This document shows positions 16,471 through 24,802 of a stretch of DNA of 64,000 bases, one piece after another (within the stretch, counting starts at the first letter, position 1; every line of letters starts with the position of its first letter). The stretch is from Immundisolibacter sp. Lineage in GTDB: Bacteria; Pseudomonadota; Gammaproteobacteria; Immundisolibacterales; Immundisolibacteraceae. The position numbers were made by a program, and so were the translations under genes. The notes under the pieces are model-generated. The model did not search any database. It was given only the letters and a program-made list of their open reading frames with translations, and was not told where the DNA came from. The stretch is taken from NCBI RefSeq assembly GCF_014359565.1, contig NZ_JACIZD010000007.1, positions 1 through 64,000 on the forward strand, in the 5' to 3' direction.

Positions 16471-18105
16471 ATGAATTCGATGCGGCCGACGCATATCTTG
16501 CGTGCACGGCGATTGGCGACGGGGATCGCGCTGCTGGCCTTGACGGGTGTCGCGGCGGCGGACGAGCGCGCCGACCTTGAAAAGCTGCGCGCGACGGTCA
16601 CCGGCCTGATCGGTGCGCTGGTCGATCAGGGCGTGCTCAGTCGCGAGGCGGCCGAGGGCATGATCAAGAAGGCCGAAGCCGACGCCGCGCGCACCGTCGC
16701 GGCGCAGGCGGAGCAGGCCCCGCCGGCCAGGCCCGGCGAGGTGCGCGTGACCTACGTGCCGCAGTTCGTGAAGGACGAGATTCGCGCCCAGGTGCGCGAC
16801 GAACTGCGCCAGGAGGTGGCGCAGGACGTGATCGACCGCGCCCGTCAGGAGCAATGGGGTGTGCCGGCGGCGCTGCCGGACTGGGTGGCGCGCCTGAAGT
16901 TCAAGGGTGACCTGCGCCTGCGTGAACAGAGCGACCGCTTCGCCGACGGCAACGCGCAGTTCGCCTATTTCGATTTCCTGGCCATCAACGATGCCGGCGG
17001 CCTGGCCGATGCGGGTGTCGATGGACTGCTGAATACCGCCGAGGACCGCGACCGTTTCCGCGCCCGGGTGCGCCTGGGACTGGATGCGCGCATCACCGAT
17101 TCGCTGCTGGCGGGTTTTCGGCTGAGCACCGGCAACACGCGCGATCCGGTTTCCACCAATCAAAGCCTCGGCAACTATGGCAACCGTTACGACACGGTGC
17201 TCGACCAGGCATTCCTGAAGTACGAGGCGCCGGGCGCCACGCCGTGGCTGACCGCGCTCGGCGGGCGTTTCGAGAATCCCTGGCTGTCGACCGACCTGGT
17301 GTGGGATGCCGATCTTGGCTTCGAGGGCGCGGCGGCCACCCTGCGCCACGACTTCGCCGGCGCGGGCCGCCCGTCGCGCACGCTGTTCCTGACCGCGGGC
17401 GGTTTCCCGCTGCAGGAGGAGGAGCTGTCCTCGAAGGACAAGTGGCTGTTCGGCGGGCAGATCGGCTTCGATGTTGCATTTGCCGACCAGTCGCGCCTGA
17501 AGGCGGGGCTGGCCTACTACAGCTTCAGCAACGTGGTCGGCCGGCGCAACGCGCTCGACGGCGTCGAGTACGACTTCACCGCGCCGGACTACCTGCAGAA
17601 GGGCAACACGCTGTACGACATCCGCAACGACGCTGACCCGCAGTCGCAGTTGTTCGCGCTGGCGGCGGACTACAACCTCGCCGACCTCACGGTGCAGTAT
17701 GACCTGGCGCGCTTCGCGCCCTACCACGTGATCCTGACCGGCGATTTCGTGCGCAATGTCGGTTTCGACAAGGACGAGGTCGCGGCGCGCATCGGCGGGC
17801 CCATCGAGGCCAAGATCAACGGCTATCAGTTCATGGCCAGCGTCGGTTGGCCGGAAGTGACGGCGGCCGGCCGCTGGCGCGTGTTCGGCGGCTACAAGCA
17901 CCTGGAACGCGACGCGGTGCTGGATGCCTTCACCGATTCGGATTTCCATCTGGGCGGCACCGACGCCAAGGGCTGGCTGCTGGGCGGCGACTACGGCCTG
18001 GCGCGCAACACCTGGCTGACGATGCGCTACCTGAGCGCGGACGAGATCGATGGCCCGCCGCTGGGCATCGACGTGCTGCAGCTCGACCTGAACACGCGCT
18101 TCTGA
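16471..18105 (+). CDS. Putative outer-membrane porin
   Basis: A 544-residue exported protein. A signal peptide (about 1-26: RRLATGIALLALTGVAAADE) is followed by a short coiled-coil or amphipathic region (about 28-75) and a Lys/Glu/Arg-rich helix (VKDEIRAQVRDELRQEVAQD). The rest is a long series of amphipathic beta-strands (LKFKGDLRLREQSDRF ... LLGGDYGLARNTWLTMRYLS), ending in LQLDLNTRF with a terminal phenylalanine. This matches the family annotated putative porin (Porin_5-like). The ATG at 16471 is preceded by CGGAGG. Its position after tonB makes it the best candidate outer-membrane partner of the ExbBD-TonB motor, although no TonB box is evident. Confidence 0.78.
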   Translation: MNSMRPTHILRARRLATGIALLALTGVAAADERADLEKLRATVTGLIGALVDQGVLSREAAEGMIKKAEADAARTVAAQAEQAPPARPGEVRVTYVPQFVKDEIRAQVRDELRQEVAQDVIDRARQEQWGVPAALPDWVARLKFKGDLRLREQSDRFADGNAQFAYFDFLAINDAGGLADAGVDGLLNTAEDRDRFRARVRLGLDARITDSLLAGFRLSTGNTRDPVSTNQSLGNYGNRYDTVLDQAFLKYEAPGATPWLTALGGRFENPWLSTDLVWDADLGFEGAAATLRHDFAGAGRPSRTLFLTAGGFPLQEEELSSKDKWLFGGQIGFDVAFADQSRLKAGLAYYSFSNVVGRRNALDGVEYDFTAPDYLQKGNTLYDIRNDADPQSQLFALAADYNLADLTVQYDLARFAPYHVILTGDFVRNVGFDKDEVAARIGGPIEAKINGYQFMASVGWPEVTAAGRWRVFGGYKHLERDAVLDAFTDSDFHLGGTDAKGWLLGGDYGLARNTWLTMRYLSADEIDGPPLGIDVLQLDLNTRF

Positions 18106-18124
18106 CGCGCCGGCAGCGGAGGAC

Positions 18125-18769
18125 ATGCGCATGATCCGGCGATGTGGGCTGGTGGTGACGACCCTGCTGCTGGCGGCCAGCCTGCCGGCGCAGGCGGAGG
18201 CGGTGCGCCGCCCGGCCAGCGGGGCGGCCGGCGCCCAGGTGCAGGCGCTGCTGCAACAGATATCGGCCGAGCGCGATGCCCTGAAGGCCGATGCCGCGCG
18301 CATGAAGGCCGATCTGGAAAAAGCCCAGCAGGAGCGTGACGCCGCGCAGGCAAAGGCGGACGGCGCCGAGCAGGAGGCGGCTCGACTGCGCGAGGCACTG
18401 GCGGCCTTCCAGGCGCAGAACGAGGCCCTGCGCGCCCGTCTTGGGGAAGCGCAGACGGCCATCGGCGGGTTGCGCGACGAACAGTCGGCCACCAGCGCGG
18501 CGCTGGCGCAGGCACGCGCCCGGGGCGAGGCGCTGGATGGCGATCTGGCGCAGTGCCGGGCGCGCGTGGACGAACTGGTCGGGCACAACCTGCGTCTGTT
18601 CGAGATCGGCAACGAGCTGCTGGACCGTTACGAGCGCAAGGGTGTGTGGTCGGCGCTCAAGGCCGCCGAGCCGTTCACTGGCCTCAAGCGCGTGGAGCTC
18701 GAGAACATCGTGCAGGACTACCGTTTCGCGCTGGACGACCAGCGCGTCGCCGCACCAGCGGCGCAGTGA
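18125..18769 (+). CDS. Periplasmic coiled-coil protein, function unknown
   Basis: A 214-residue protein with a clear signal peptide (MRMIRRCGLVVTTLLLAASLPAQA). From about 38 to 150 it is a nearly uninterrupted heptad-rich coiled coil (AERDALKADAARMKADLEKA onward) and has one cysteine (AQCRARVDE). A better-ordered C-terminal motif follows (LFEIGNELLDRYERKGVWSA, LKRVELENIVQDYRF). GGAGG precedes the first ATG; an ATG two codons later is possible. I do not recognise a named family. The conserved-looking C-terminal motif and its position suggest a structural or chaperone role for the surface cluster. Confidence 0.75.
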   Translation: MRMIRRCGLVVTTLLLAASLPAQAEAVRRPASGAAGAQVQALLQQISAERDALKADAARMKADLEKAQQERDAAQAKADGAEQEAARLREALAAFQAQNEALRARLGEAQTAIGGLRDEQSATSAALAQARARGEALDGDLAQCRARVDELVGHNLRLFEIGNELLDRYERKGVWSALKAAEPFTGLKRVELENIVQDYRFALDDQRVAAPAAQ

Positions 18770-18771
18770 CG

Positions 18772-19437
18772 GTGGCGTCGGTCGTGGGGCCGCCCTGGCT
18801 GCGGCTGCTGCCGTGGGTGTTGCCGTTCGCGGTGTTCGTCGGGCTGCTGGCGGTAGCGCCGCTGGCTCAGTACGCGGGTGTCGACCCGCGCGACTGGTAC
18901 GCCGTTCGCACCGGCGTGACGCTGCTGGTTCTCGCCGTGATGTGGCGGCGCTGTGCCGACCTGCATCGGCTGCCGGACCGGCGCGGTGTGGCGCTGGGCG
19001 TCGCCGCCGGTGGGCTGGTGCTGGCGCTGTGGCTGGCGCTGGATCAGGACTGGGCGAGCCTTGGCGCGCCGCAGGTGTCGCCCTTCGCGGCCGAGGACAC
19101 GGCCTTGTGGCAGTTTGCCGCGCGCATCGCCGGCGCCGTGATCGTGGCGCCGCTGGCCGAGGAGCTGTTCTTTCGCAGTTTTCTCATGCGCTGGCTGGTG
19201 CGGCCGGACTTTGCGGCAGTCGATCCGCGCGCCGTGGATCGGCGGGCGTTTCTGATCCAGGCGGCGCTGTTCGCCAGCATGCATCAGCTCATCGTGGCCG
19301 GATTCGCGGCCGGACTGATCTACGGCTGGCTGTATCGGTATACCGGCAGCCTGTGGACCCCGGTGCTGGCGCATGCGCTGACCAATGCGCTGCTGGCGGC
19401 CTGGGTGCTGACGCAGGGTGCCTGGCATTTGTGGTGA
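18772..19437 (+). CDS. CPBP/CAAX-protease-like membrane protein, resembling the exosortase-associated type
   Basis: A protein of about 221 residues with six or more membrane helices. It carries the CPBP glutamic-protease motifs: EELFFRSFLMRW (EExxxR), FASMHQL (FxxxH) and HALTN. The front half (GVDPRDWYAVRTGVTLLVLAVMWRRCADL) resembles the CAAX-protease-related family found beside exosortase/PEP-CTERM systems (TIGR03008, from memory), yet no exosortase or PEP-CTERM protein is visible here. The chosen GTG at 18772 follows the preceding stop by two bases and has no clear ribosome-binding site, so translation may be coupled. Substrate unknown; processing of an exported protein of the cluster is an inference. 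Confidence 0.78.
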   Translation: MASVVGPPWLRLLPWVLPFAVFVGLLAVAPLAQYAGVDPRDWYAVRTGVTLLVLAVMWRRCADLHRLPDRRGVALGVAAGGLVLALWLALDQDWASLGAPQVSPFAAEDTALWQFAARIAGAVIVAPLAEELFFRSFLMRWLVRPDFAAVDPRAVDRRAFLIQAALFASMHQLIVAGFAAGLIYGWLYRYTGSLWTPVLAHALTNALLAAWVLTQGAWHLW

Positions 19438-19456
19438 AGCTTTTTCGGATTTCCTC

Positions 19457-20359
19457 ATGACGCGTGACAGACGAAGCCTGCCGACGCTGGCGGGTGCGGT
19501 GGCCTTGTTGCTGGTGGCCGGATTCGTGGCGCGTGCCCTGACGGGCAGCTCGGCGGTCCTGGCGCAGGCTGGCGATGCCCGGCTGACGCAGGCCGAAGCG
19601 CAGAGCCTGCTGGCGGCCCTGCCGGCGGCGACCCGCAAACAGCTGGCCGAACAGCCGCAGGCGCTTGCCGATGCCATACGGCGCGAGGTGCAGTGGCGGG
19701 CGCTGGTGGAAACCGCCAGGCGCTCGCCGCAGGCCGCAGAGCCGGCGGTGCGGGCGCGCATGCGTCAGGCGGCCGACCTGGAGCTGGTGCAGGCGCACCT
19801 GGATGCCATGAGTGTCGTTGCCGACGATTACCCGCCGCAGGAGCTGATCGTCGCCACTTACGAGGCCAACCGCGAGCGGTTTCGGGCCGCGCCGCGCTAT
19901 CGCCTGTCGCAGATCTTTGTGGCCGGACGGCCGGACGACGCCGACGCGGCGCGTCGGGCGCGTGAGCTGGCGCAGGAAGCCCGCCTGGCCAAGGCCGACT
20001 TCGCCGACCTGGCACGCGAGCATTCGCGCCACGCCGAAAGCGCCGCCCGCGGCGGCGAGGTCGGTTGGGTGAGCGAGCCGATGCTGCGTCCGGAATTCCG
20101 CGAGACGGTGACCGCCATGGCGGTGGGGGCGATCAGCGATCCGGTGCCGGTCGCCGACGGCTGGCACATCCTGAAACTGACCGAGCGTCAGGCGGCGCGC
20201 GATCTGTCGCTGGACGAGGCGCGCGCCGACATCGTCACCGCGCTGCGGGCGCAGGAACAGCGCCGGCGGCGCGCCGAATACGTCGAGCGCTTGGCTGCCG
20301 CGATGCCGGTACGCGTCGATGAGCTGATGCTCGGCACGCTGCAGGTGCCGGTCGAGTGA
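19457..20359 (+). CDS. Parvulin-type peptidyl-prolyl isomerase, membrane-anchored
   Basis: A 300-residue protein with an N-terminal anchor or signal (about 8-30), a helical SurA/PpiC-like chaperone region and a parvulin domain at about 148-250 (RYRLSQIFVAGR ... ARLAKADFADLAREHSRHAESAARGGEVGWVSEPML ... DPVPVADGWHILKLTER). Such proteins help outer-membrane and secreted proteins fold in the periplasm. As last gene of the cluster, it probably assists the barrel proteins or the giant exoprotein; that is inference. The ATG at 19457 was chosen because residues before it match no family; its ribosome-binding site is weak. Confidence 0.85.
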   Translation: MTRDRRSLPTLAGAVALLLVAGFVARALTGSSAVLAQAGDARLTQAEAQSLLAALPAATRKQLAEQPQALADAIRREVQWRALVETARRSPQAAEPAVRARMRQAADLELVQAHLDAMSVVADDYPPQELIVATYEANRERFRAAPRYRLSQIFVAGRPDDADAARRARELAQEARLAKADFADLAREHSRHAESAARGGEVGWVSEPMLRPEFRETVTAMAVGAISDPVPVADGWHILKLTERQAARDLSLDEARADIVTALRAQEQRRRRAEYVERLAAAMPVRVDELMLGTLQVPVE

Positions 20360-20385
20360 TGCCGCCGGCCTCGGTCGGGCGCCGC

Positions 20386-20994
20386 TCAGCGCTGTATTTC
20401 GTCGCCGGCGCGCAGTTCCTCGATGAACTGCGCCAGCGCTTCCAGGCGCAGCGTGGGGTTGGTCAGTTCCAGTAACCACTGGCGCCGCGCCGGCGGCAGC
20501 GGCAGCAGTTCGGCCAGCCGAAACCCGACCCAGCTGGCGTCCAGCAGTTCCTCGGCGCGGCCAAAGTCGGGGTCGTACTCCTCCATCGCCTGGCGCAGCA
20601 GGTCCAGCAGCGGCCGGTGCCGCTCGGCGATGCCGGTGACCGGTTCCGCCTCCAGGTGCAGGGCCTGGCCGATGACCAGCTGGTCGGGGCGCACGGTGCT
20701 CGTGAGCACCTGCACGCGTTGGTCGCCGCGCACCGTGATGTGCAGCATGCCGGCTGCGTCCTGGTCGTGATCCTCGATGCGGGCCAGCGTGCCGATGGGA
20801 TGAAAGCGCGCCGCCTGGCCGGTTTCGCGACCCTCGCTGATCAGGCACACGGCAAAGCCGCGCTGCTCGCGAAGGCACTCGCGCACCATGCCCAGATAGC
20901 GTGGCTCGAAGATGCGCAGCGGCAGCAGGCCGCCCGGGTACAGCACGCTGCCCAGCGGAAACACCGGCAGGGTGAAGGTTTGCAGTTCTGGCAC
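20386..20994 (-). CDS. LON substrate-binding-domain protein
   Basis: A 202-residue protein equal to the N-terminal substrate-binding domain of Lon without ATPase or protease parts (LPVFPLGSVLYPGGLLPLRIFEPRYLGMV ... GTLARIEDHDQDAAGMLHITVRGDQRVQV). Stand-alone copies are common in proteobacteria and their role is unknown. The GTG at 20994 follows the stop of mpl by one base, so it is translationally coupled to mpl and is the last gene of the minus-strand operon that starts at 24672. Confidence 0.88.
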   Translation of the reverse strand: MPELQTFTLPVFPLGSVLYPGGLLPLRIFEPRYLGMVRECLREQRGFAVCLISEGRETGQAARFHPIGTLARIEDHDQDAAGMLHITVRGDQRVQVLTSTVRPDQLVIGQALHLEAEPVTGIAERHRPLLDLLRQAMEEYDPDFGRAEELLDASWVGFRLAELLPLPPARRQWLLELTNPTLRLEALAQFIEELRAGDEIQR

Positions 20995-20995
20995 G

Positions 20996-22363
20996 TCAGG
21001 ATTCCCCGCTGGCTGAGTTTTTGAGCCGCGCCGCGAGTGTGGCATGCACGCCGCCGAAGGCGCCATTGCTCATCAGCAGCACGTGATCGCCCGGCCGGGC
21101 GGCCTGCGCAAGCGCATCGACCAGTGCCTCGCCGGTACGGAAAAAGCCGCCGCCGCGGGGAAGGTCGCGCAGCACCTCGTCAATGTCCCAGGCCAGCGGC
21201 TGCGCGCAGTGCAGCAGCGCCAGATCGGCATCCGCCAGCGCCGCGGCCAGACCGGCCCGGTGGGCGCCGGAGCGCATGGAGTTCGAGCGCAGGTCGACCA
21301 CCGCCAGGATGCGCGCGGCGCCAACCCGGCCGCGCAGCGCCGCCAGCGTGGCAGCAATCGCCGTCGGGTGATGGGCGAAATCGTCGTAGACGGTGACGCC
21401 GCCGGCCTCGGCCACGATCTCCAGTCGCCGGCGCACGTTCCTGAAGCTGCCGAGCGCCGCCAGGCCCTGGGCCGGGCTCACGCCCACTTCGGCCGCCGCC
21501 GCCAGCGCCGCCAGCGCGTTGTGCAGGTTGTGCACGCCGGCCAGCGACCATTCGCCGCTGCCGATGCGCTCGCCGGCCACCGTCAGCTCGAAGCGGCTGG
21601 CGTCCGGTGTGAGCGGCGTGGCCTGCCAGTCGCCGCCGGGCCCGAAGCGCGTCACCGGTGTCCAGCAGCCGCGCTCCAGAAGCCGCGCCAGGTTGGCGTC
21701 GGCGGCGTTCACGATCAGCCGCCCGTTGCCCGGTACGCCGCGCAGCAGCTGGTGGAACTGCCACTCGATGGCGGCCAGGTCCGGGTAGATGTCCGCGTGG
21801 TCGAATTCGAGGTTGTTCAGGATCGCGGTGCGCGGCCGGTAGTGCAGGAACTTGGCGCGCTTGTCGAAAAACGCCGTGTCGTACTCGTCCGCCTCGACCA
21901 CGAACGGCCCGCTGCCAAGGCGCGCCGAGACGCCGAAGTTCTGCGGCACGCCGCCGATCAAAAAGCCCGGCGCGAGGCCGGCCTGGTCCAGAATCCACGC
22001 CAGCAGGCTGGCGGTGGTGGTCTTGCCGTGGGTGCCGGCCACGGCCAGCACGTGCCGGCCGGCCAGCACCTGCTCGCCCAGCCACTGCGGGCCGGAGATG
22101 TAGGGCAGGTCGGTGTTCAGGATGTGTTCGACCAGCGGGTTGCCGCGCGACAGGGCGTTGCCGATCACGCACAGGTCCGGCCGGGGCGTGAGCTGCGCGG
22201 GGTCATAACCTTCCTGCCAGTCGATGCCGGCGGCGCCCAGCTGCTCGCGCATCGGCGAGTAGACGCCCGCGTCGCAGCCGCTGACGCGGTGGCCCAGCGC
22301 CTTGGCCAGCTGCGCCAGGCCGCCCATGAAGGTGCCGCCGATACCAAGAATGTGCAGGTGCAT
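20996..22363 (-). CDS. mpl: UDP-N-acetylmuramate:tripeptide ligase (murein recycling)
   Basis: Mpl joins recycled L-Ala-gamma-D-Glu-meso-DAP to UDP-MurNAc in the cytoplasm. The protein has 455 residues from the ATG at 22363 (MHLHILGIGGTFMGG), the usual Mpl length. It shows the Mur-ligase ATP loop (GTHGKTTTASL), VVEADEYDTAFFDKRAKFLHY, NNLEFDHADIYPD, the NLHNALAA region and the C-terminal DDFAHHPTAI motif typical of Mpl rather than MurC. The start codon overlaps the stop of the upstream membrane-protein gene (TGATG). It is the only well-understood gene of this six-gene operon. Confidence 0.95.
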   Translation of the reverse strand: MHLHILGIGGTFMGGLAQLAKALGHRVSGCDAGVYSPMREQLGAAGIDWQEGYDPAQLTPRPDLCVIGNALSRGNPLVEHILNTDLPYISGPQWLGEQVLAGRHVLAVAGTHGKTTTASLLAWILDQAGLAPGFLIGGVPQNFGVSARLGSGPFVVEADEYDTAFFDKRAKFLHYRPRTAILNNLEFDHADIYPDLAAIEWQFHQLLRGVPGNGRLIVNAADANLARLLERGCWTPVTRFGPGGDWQATPLTPDASRFELTVAGERIGSGEWSLAGVHNLHNALAALAAAAEVGVSPAQGLAALGSFRNVRRRLEIVAEAGGVTVYDDFAHHPTAIAATLAALRGRVGAARILAVVDLRSNSMRSGAHRAGLAAALADADLALLHCAQPLAWDIDEVLRDLPRGGGFFRTGEALVDALAQAARPGDHVLLMSNGAFGGVHATLAARLKNSASGES

Positions 22364-22869
22364 CAGGAAAGCAGTCCGAACAGATAACCGAGCCCGAAAT
22401 AGGCGGCGAAAAAGAAACCCAGATTGACCAGCACGCTGCCGGGCACCGGGAGGTCGAGCGCCAGGCGCAGGATGTGCACCGACACCGCAAAGCTCCACGC
22501 CACCAGCGCCAGAATCAGCAGGCCGAGGCCGTTTTCCGGCCGGGCGAGCGCCGTCAGCGGCAGCGACAGGGCGTTGAACACCACCCCGACCAGCAGCAGC
22601 GCGGTCAGCGTCTGCACGTAGCGGGCCGGCCGGCGGCGGACGGCGACCGACACATACACCAATACGGCCAGCAGGGCGGCCTCGGTGGGGCCGTAAAGCA
22701 AGGCTCGCGACGCCGGCATGGCAAACGCCGCCAGCGTGCTGCCCAGCAGCGCGTAGGGAATCAGCGCCAGCAGCAGCAGGGTGGGCGAGTAGGGCACATC
22801 CTGCGGCCCGCGCCGCAGGCGCAGCAGATCCCCCACCAGCTCGGCCAGCGCCCGCCAGGGCGAACTCAT
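22363..22869 (-). CDS. Small integral membrane protein, function unknown
   Basis: A 168-residue hydrophobic protein with about four or five membrane helices (TLLLLALIPYALLGSTLAAFAM, AALLAVLVYVSVAV, TLTALLLVGVVFNALSLPLTAL, LGLLILALVAWSFAVSVHIL, VLVNLGFFFAAYFGLGYLFGL). I do not recognise the family; YIP1-like membrane proteins are a possibility. Its ATG overlaps the stop of the upstream DUF4124 gene by four bases (ATGA), and its stop overlaps the mpl start. Confidence 0.75.
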   Translation of the reverse strand: MSSPWRALAELVGDLLRLRRGPQDVPYSPTLLLLALIPYALLGSTLAAFAMPASRALLYGPTEAALLAVLVYVSVAVRRRPARYVQTLTALLLVGVVFNALSLPLTALARPENGLGLLILALVAWSFAVSVHILRLALDLPVPGSVLVNLGFFFAAYFGLGYLFGLLS

Positions 22870-23330
22870 TGCGCCGGCGTGCCGCCGCAATGCGTGCGGA
22901 TGGCGGCTTCCAGGTCCTGCATTTTTTTCAGCCGCTCCTCGCCGGTGTACCAGTGGCCATCGGCGTCGCGGATGCGCCGCGCCGCCTGCAGGGCATCCTG
23001 CTGCCGGCGCGCGGCGGCGCACTCGGCGGCGCGCTGTTTTTGCTCGGCCGCGGCCTTGGCTTGCGCTTCCTTGGCCAGGGCGCGTTCCTCGGCGGCCTTT
23101 TCGCGCTCGGCGCGGATGGCTTCGAGTTTGGCCTTGGCCTCGTCCGGCGACAGATCGCTGGGCGGCGGTGGCTCGACGATTTTTTCCGCGCCGCTGGCCG
23201 GCGGCCGGTCGCCGTAATGCGTGCGGCCCTGGGCGTCGGTCCAGCGGTAGATGTCGCCGGCCTGAGCGGCGCTGCCAAGCAGCAACAGGAACAGCGGCAG
23301 GAGCCGGCCAGGGCGGATACGGCGGGTCAC
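22866..23330 (-). CDS. DUF4124 periplasmic protein
   Basis: A 154-residue protein that begins at a GTG overlapping the upstream stop (GTGA). A signal peptide (RLLPLFLLLLGSAAQA) is followed by a DUF4124 domain (GDIYRWTDAQGRTHYGDRPP), then a charged Lys/Glu/Ala-rich coiled coil (DLSPDEAKAKLEAIRAEREK onward) and a short C-terminal segment with cysteines. DUF4124 is a small beta-sheet module of unknown role found in many proteobacterial envelope proteins. The window has two further proteins with such a module, at 24803 and 50336. Confidence 0.85.
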   Translation of the reverse strand: MTRRIRPGRLLPLFLLLLGSAAQAGDIYRWTDAQGRTHYGDRPPASGAEKIVEPPPPSDLSPDEAKAKLEAIRAEREKAAEERALAKEAQAKAAAEQKQRAAECAAARRQQDALQAARRIRDADGHWYTGEERLKKMQDLEAAIRTHCGGTPAQ

Positions 23331-24163
23331 GGGGCGAGCTCCACTTTGATGGCGATGCGCCGCGCGCTGCGGCCGGTTCGGGCCGTAGACGCTAGCACGC
23401 CGCGTTCGCCTTCGCCCGAGGTGGCGACCTCGCCGCCCAGCTCCAGCCACTGCCCGAGCGGCCCGTGCAGCTGCGTCTGGGCGATCTGGAACGCCACCAC
23501 GCCGGCTTCGGCCAGTTGCTGCGACTGCGGCGATATATCGAGCGTCACGCCGCCGGCGCCGAGCCGGGCCAGCACCTCGAAGCCGGTGCTCACCTCGCGG
23601 TATTCGGTGCACATGCGGCGGCCGCCGTAACTGTCCTCGCAGACGCTGTCGAAGGGGGCGATCAGGCCGACCGCGATGCGCGCCGGGCGGCCTTCTTGCG
23701 CCAGCACGGTCTGCTCGCCGGATTCGTACTGGCGGCCCTGCGGATCGGTGCCGTACACGCCGATGCCGCGGTAGCGCGCCTGCGCGCCGCTGCCGGCATC
23801 CGGCGGGCTGACGATGACCCGCGCGTGCGGGTCGCCAAGCTCGGCGCTGACGCCGGCCGCGTTCATGCGGTCCTCGGCATACAGTTGTTGGCGCACGGTG
23901 ATGCGCAGCTGGCGCGGCGCGCGGTCCAGCTCGGCCACGGTGGCGCGCAGCTGCTCCAGGCGCGCCGGCTCCACGTTCAGGATCAGCGTGTAGCCGTCGC
24001 CGGTGACGCTTTCCTGCGGCCCGAGCAGGGGTTGCAGCACTTGCGCCATCTCGGCCGCCGGGCGCTGCTGCAACGCAATCGTCGCCAGTTGCGGGCGGGC
24101 CGGTGCGCCGGCCGGCAGCAGCGCGACGGCAATCAGCGGCAGCAGGGCGCGCAGCCGCCTCAC
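23327..24163 (-). CDS. Secretin N-domain-like periplasmic protein
   Basis: A 278-residue protein with a signal peptide (VRRLRALLPLIAVALLPAGAPA). Residues about 27-95 (TIALQQRPAAEMAQVLQPLL ... LNVEPARLEQLRATVAELDR followed by APRQLRITVRQQ) resemble the NolW/secretin-N repeats of type II/III/IV secretins. The rest resembles part of a secretin core but is too short to form a full gate. It may be a pore-less relative or an assembly partner; the function is unknown. The GTG start at 24163 overlaps the upstream stop by four bases, and its own stop overlaps the next start. Confidence 0.72.
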   Translation of the reverse strand: MRRLRALLPLIAVALLPAGAPARPQLATIALQQRPAAEMAQVLQPLLGPQESVTGDGYTLILNVEPARLEQLRATVAELDRAPRQLRITVRQQLYAEDRMNAAGVSAELGDPHARVIVSPPDAGSGAQARYRGIGVYGTDPQGRQYESGEQTVLAQEGRPARIAVGLIAPFDSVCEDSYGGRRMCTEYREVSTGFEVLARLGAGGVTLDISPQSQQLAEAGVVAFQIAQTQLHGPLGQWLELGGEVATSGEGERGVLASTARTGRSARRIAIKVELAP

Positions 24164-24672
24164 AGGCTCAGCCGGCGCAGGTCCGGGTCCGGCTCGCTGT
24201 TCAGCCACAGGGCGGCGAAGCGCAGGTTCAGGTCCCTGGCCCGCGCCGGTTGCTCCAGGCTCGCCTGGGCCGCCAGGCGCTCCGGTTGCGGGCGGTACAG
24301 GTAGCCACGCTCGTCGACGGTGAACCAGGCTTCGCTCACTTGGGCATCCTCGTCGGCCAGTCGGTGCAGGGCGACCGAGCTGGTCAGGCGCTGCGCCAGG
24401 TTCCACAGGGGGCGTCCCTGGTCATCGCGTGCCACATCCGCCGGCACCAGGATTTCCAGGCGTGCGCGCCGGTTGCGCAGCAACAATGCGCGCAGGGCGC
24501 CGATCACCGCGTCGTCGGTCAGATAGCGCAGGTCGGCGCGCTGCGGCAGGATGCGTACGCGCTCGCGCGCTGCTGCCATCAGGCGCTGTGCCACCAGGGT
24601 GCACTCGGCTGCGCCTTGCGGGCGCAGGACGGCGCGCGGGTCGTCGGCTTCGGGCTGCACGGGCTCGGTCAT
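24160..24672 (-). CDS. Conserved cytoplasmic protein, PLD-like family of unknown function
   Basis: A 170-residue protein, first gene of the operon running to 20386. It has no signal peptide. The pattern (ARERVRILPQRADLRYLTDD ... LRALLLRNRRARLEILVPAD ... LTSSVALHRLADED) recalls a truncated phospholipase-D-like fold (DUF7931-like, from memory), but the HxK catalytic motif is absent, so catalysis is doubtful. Its stop overlaps the GTG of the secretin-like gene. Confidence 0.65.
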   Translation of the reverse strand: MTEPVQPEADDPRAVLRPQGAAECTLVAQRLMAAARERVRILPQRADLRYLTDDAVIGALRALLLRNRRARLEILVPADVARDDQGRPLWNLAQRLTSSVALHRLADEDAQVSEAWFTVDERGYLYRPQPERLAAQASLEQPARARDLNLRFAALWLNSEPDPDLRRLSL

Positions 24673-24802
24673 GGCCGTTGGCTCAACTGTATGGCACTGC
24701 CGGACGATAGTACGTTTGCCGCATTATCGGCGCAGCACGGTTATCCTTGACCGGGTCGCGCGTGGTTGCGGTTTCGTCCAGCGGGAGGCGGCGGCAGGTC
24801 TT

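Noticed and set aside
23327-24163. Calling the 278-residue protein a full secretin
   Set aside because: Only N-domain-like repeats and part of a core are present; it lacks the length and the C-terminal gate motifs of a secretin.
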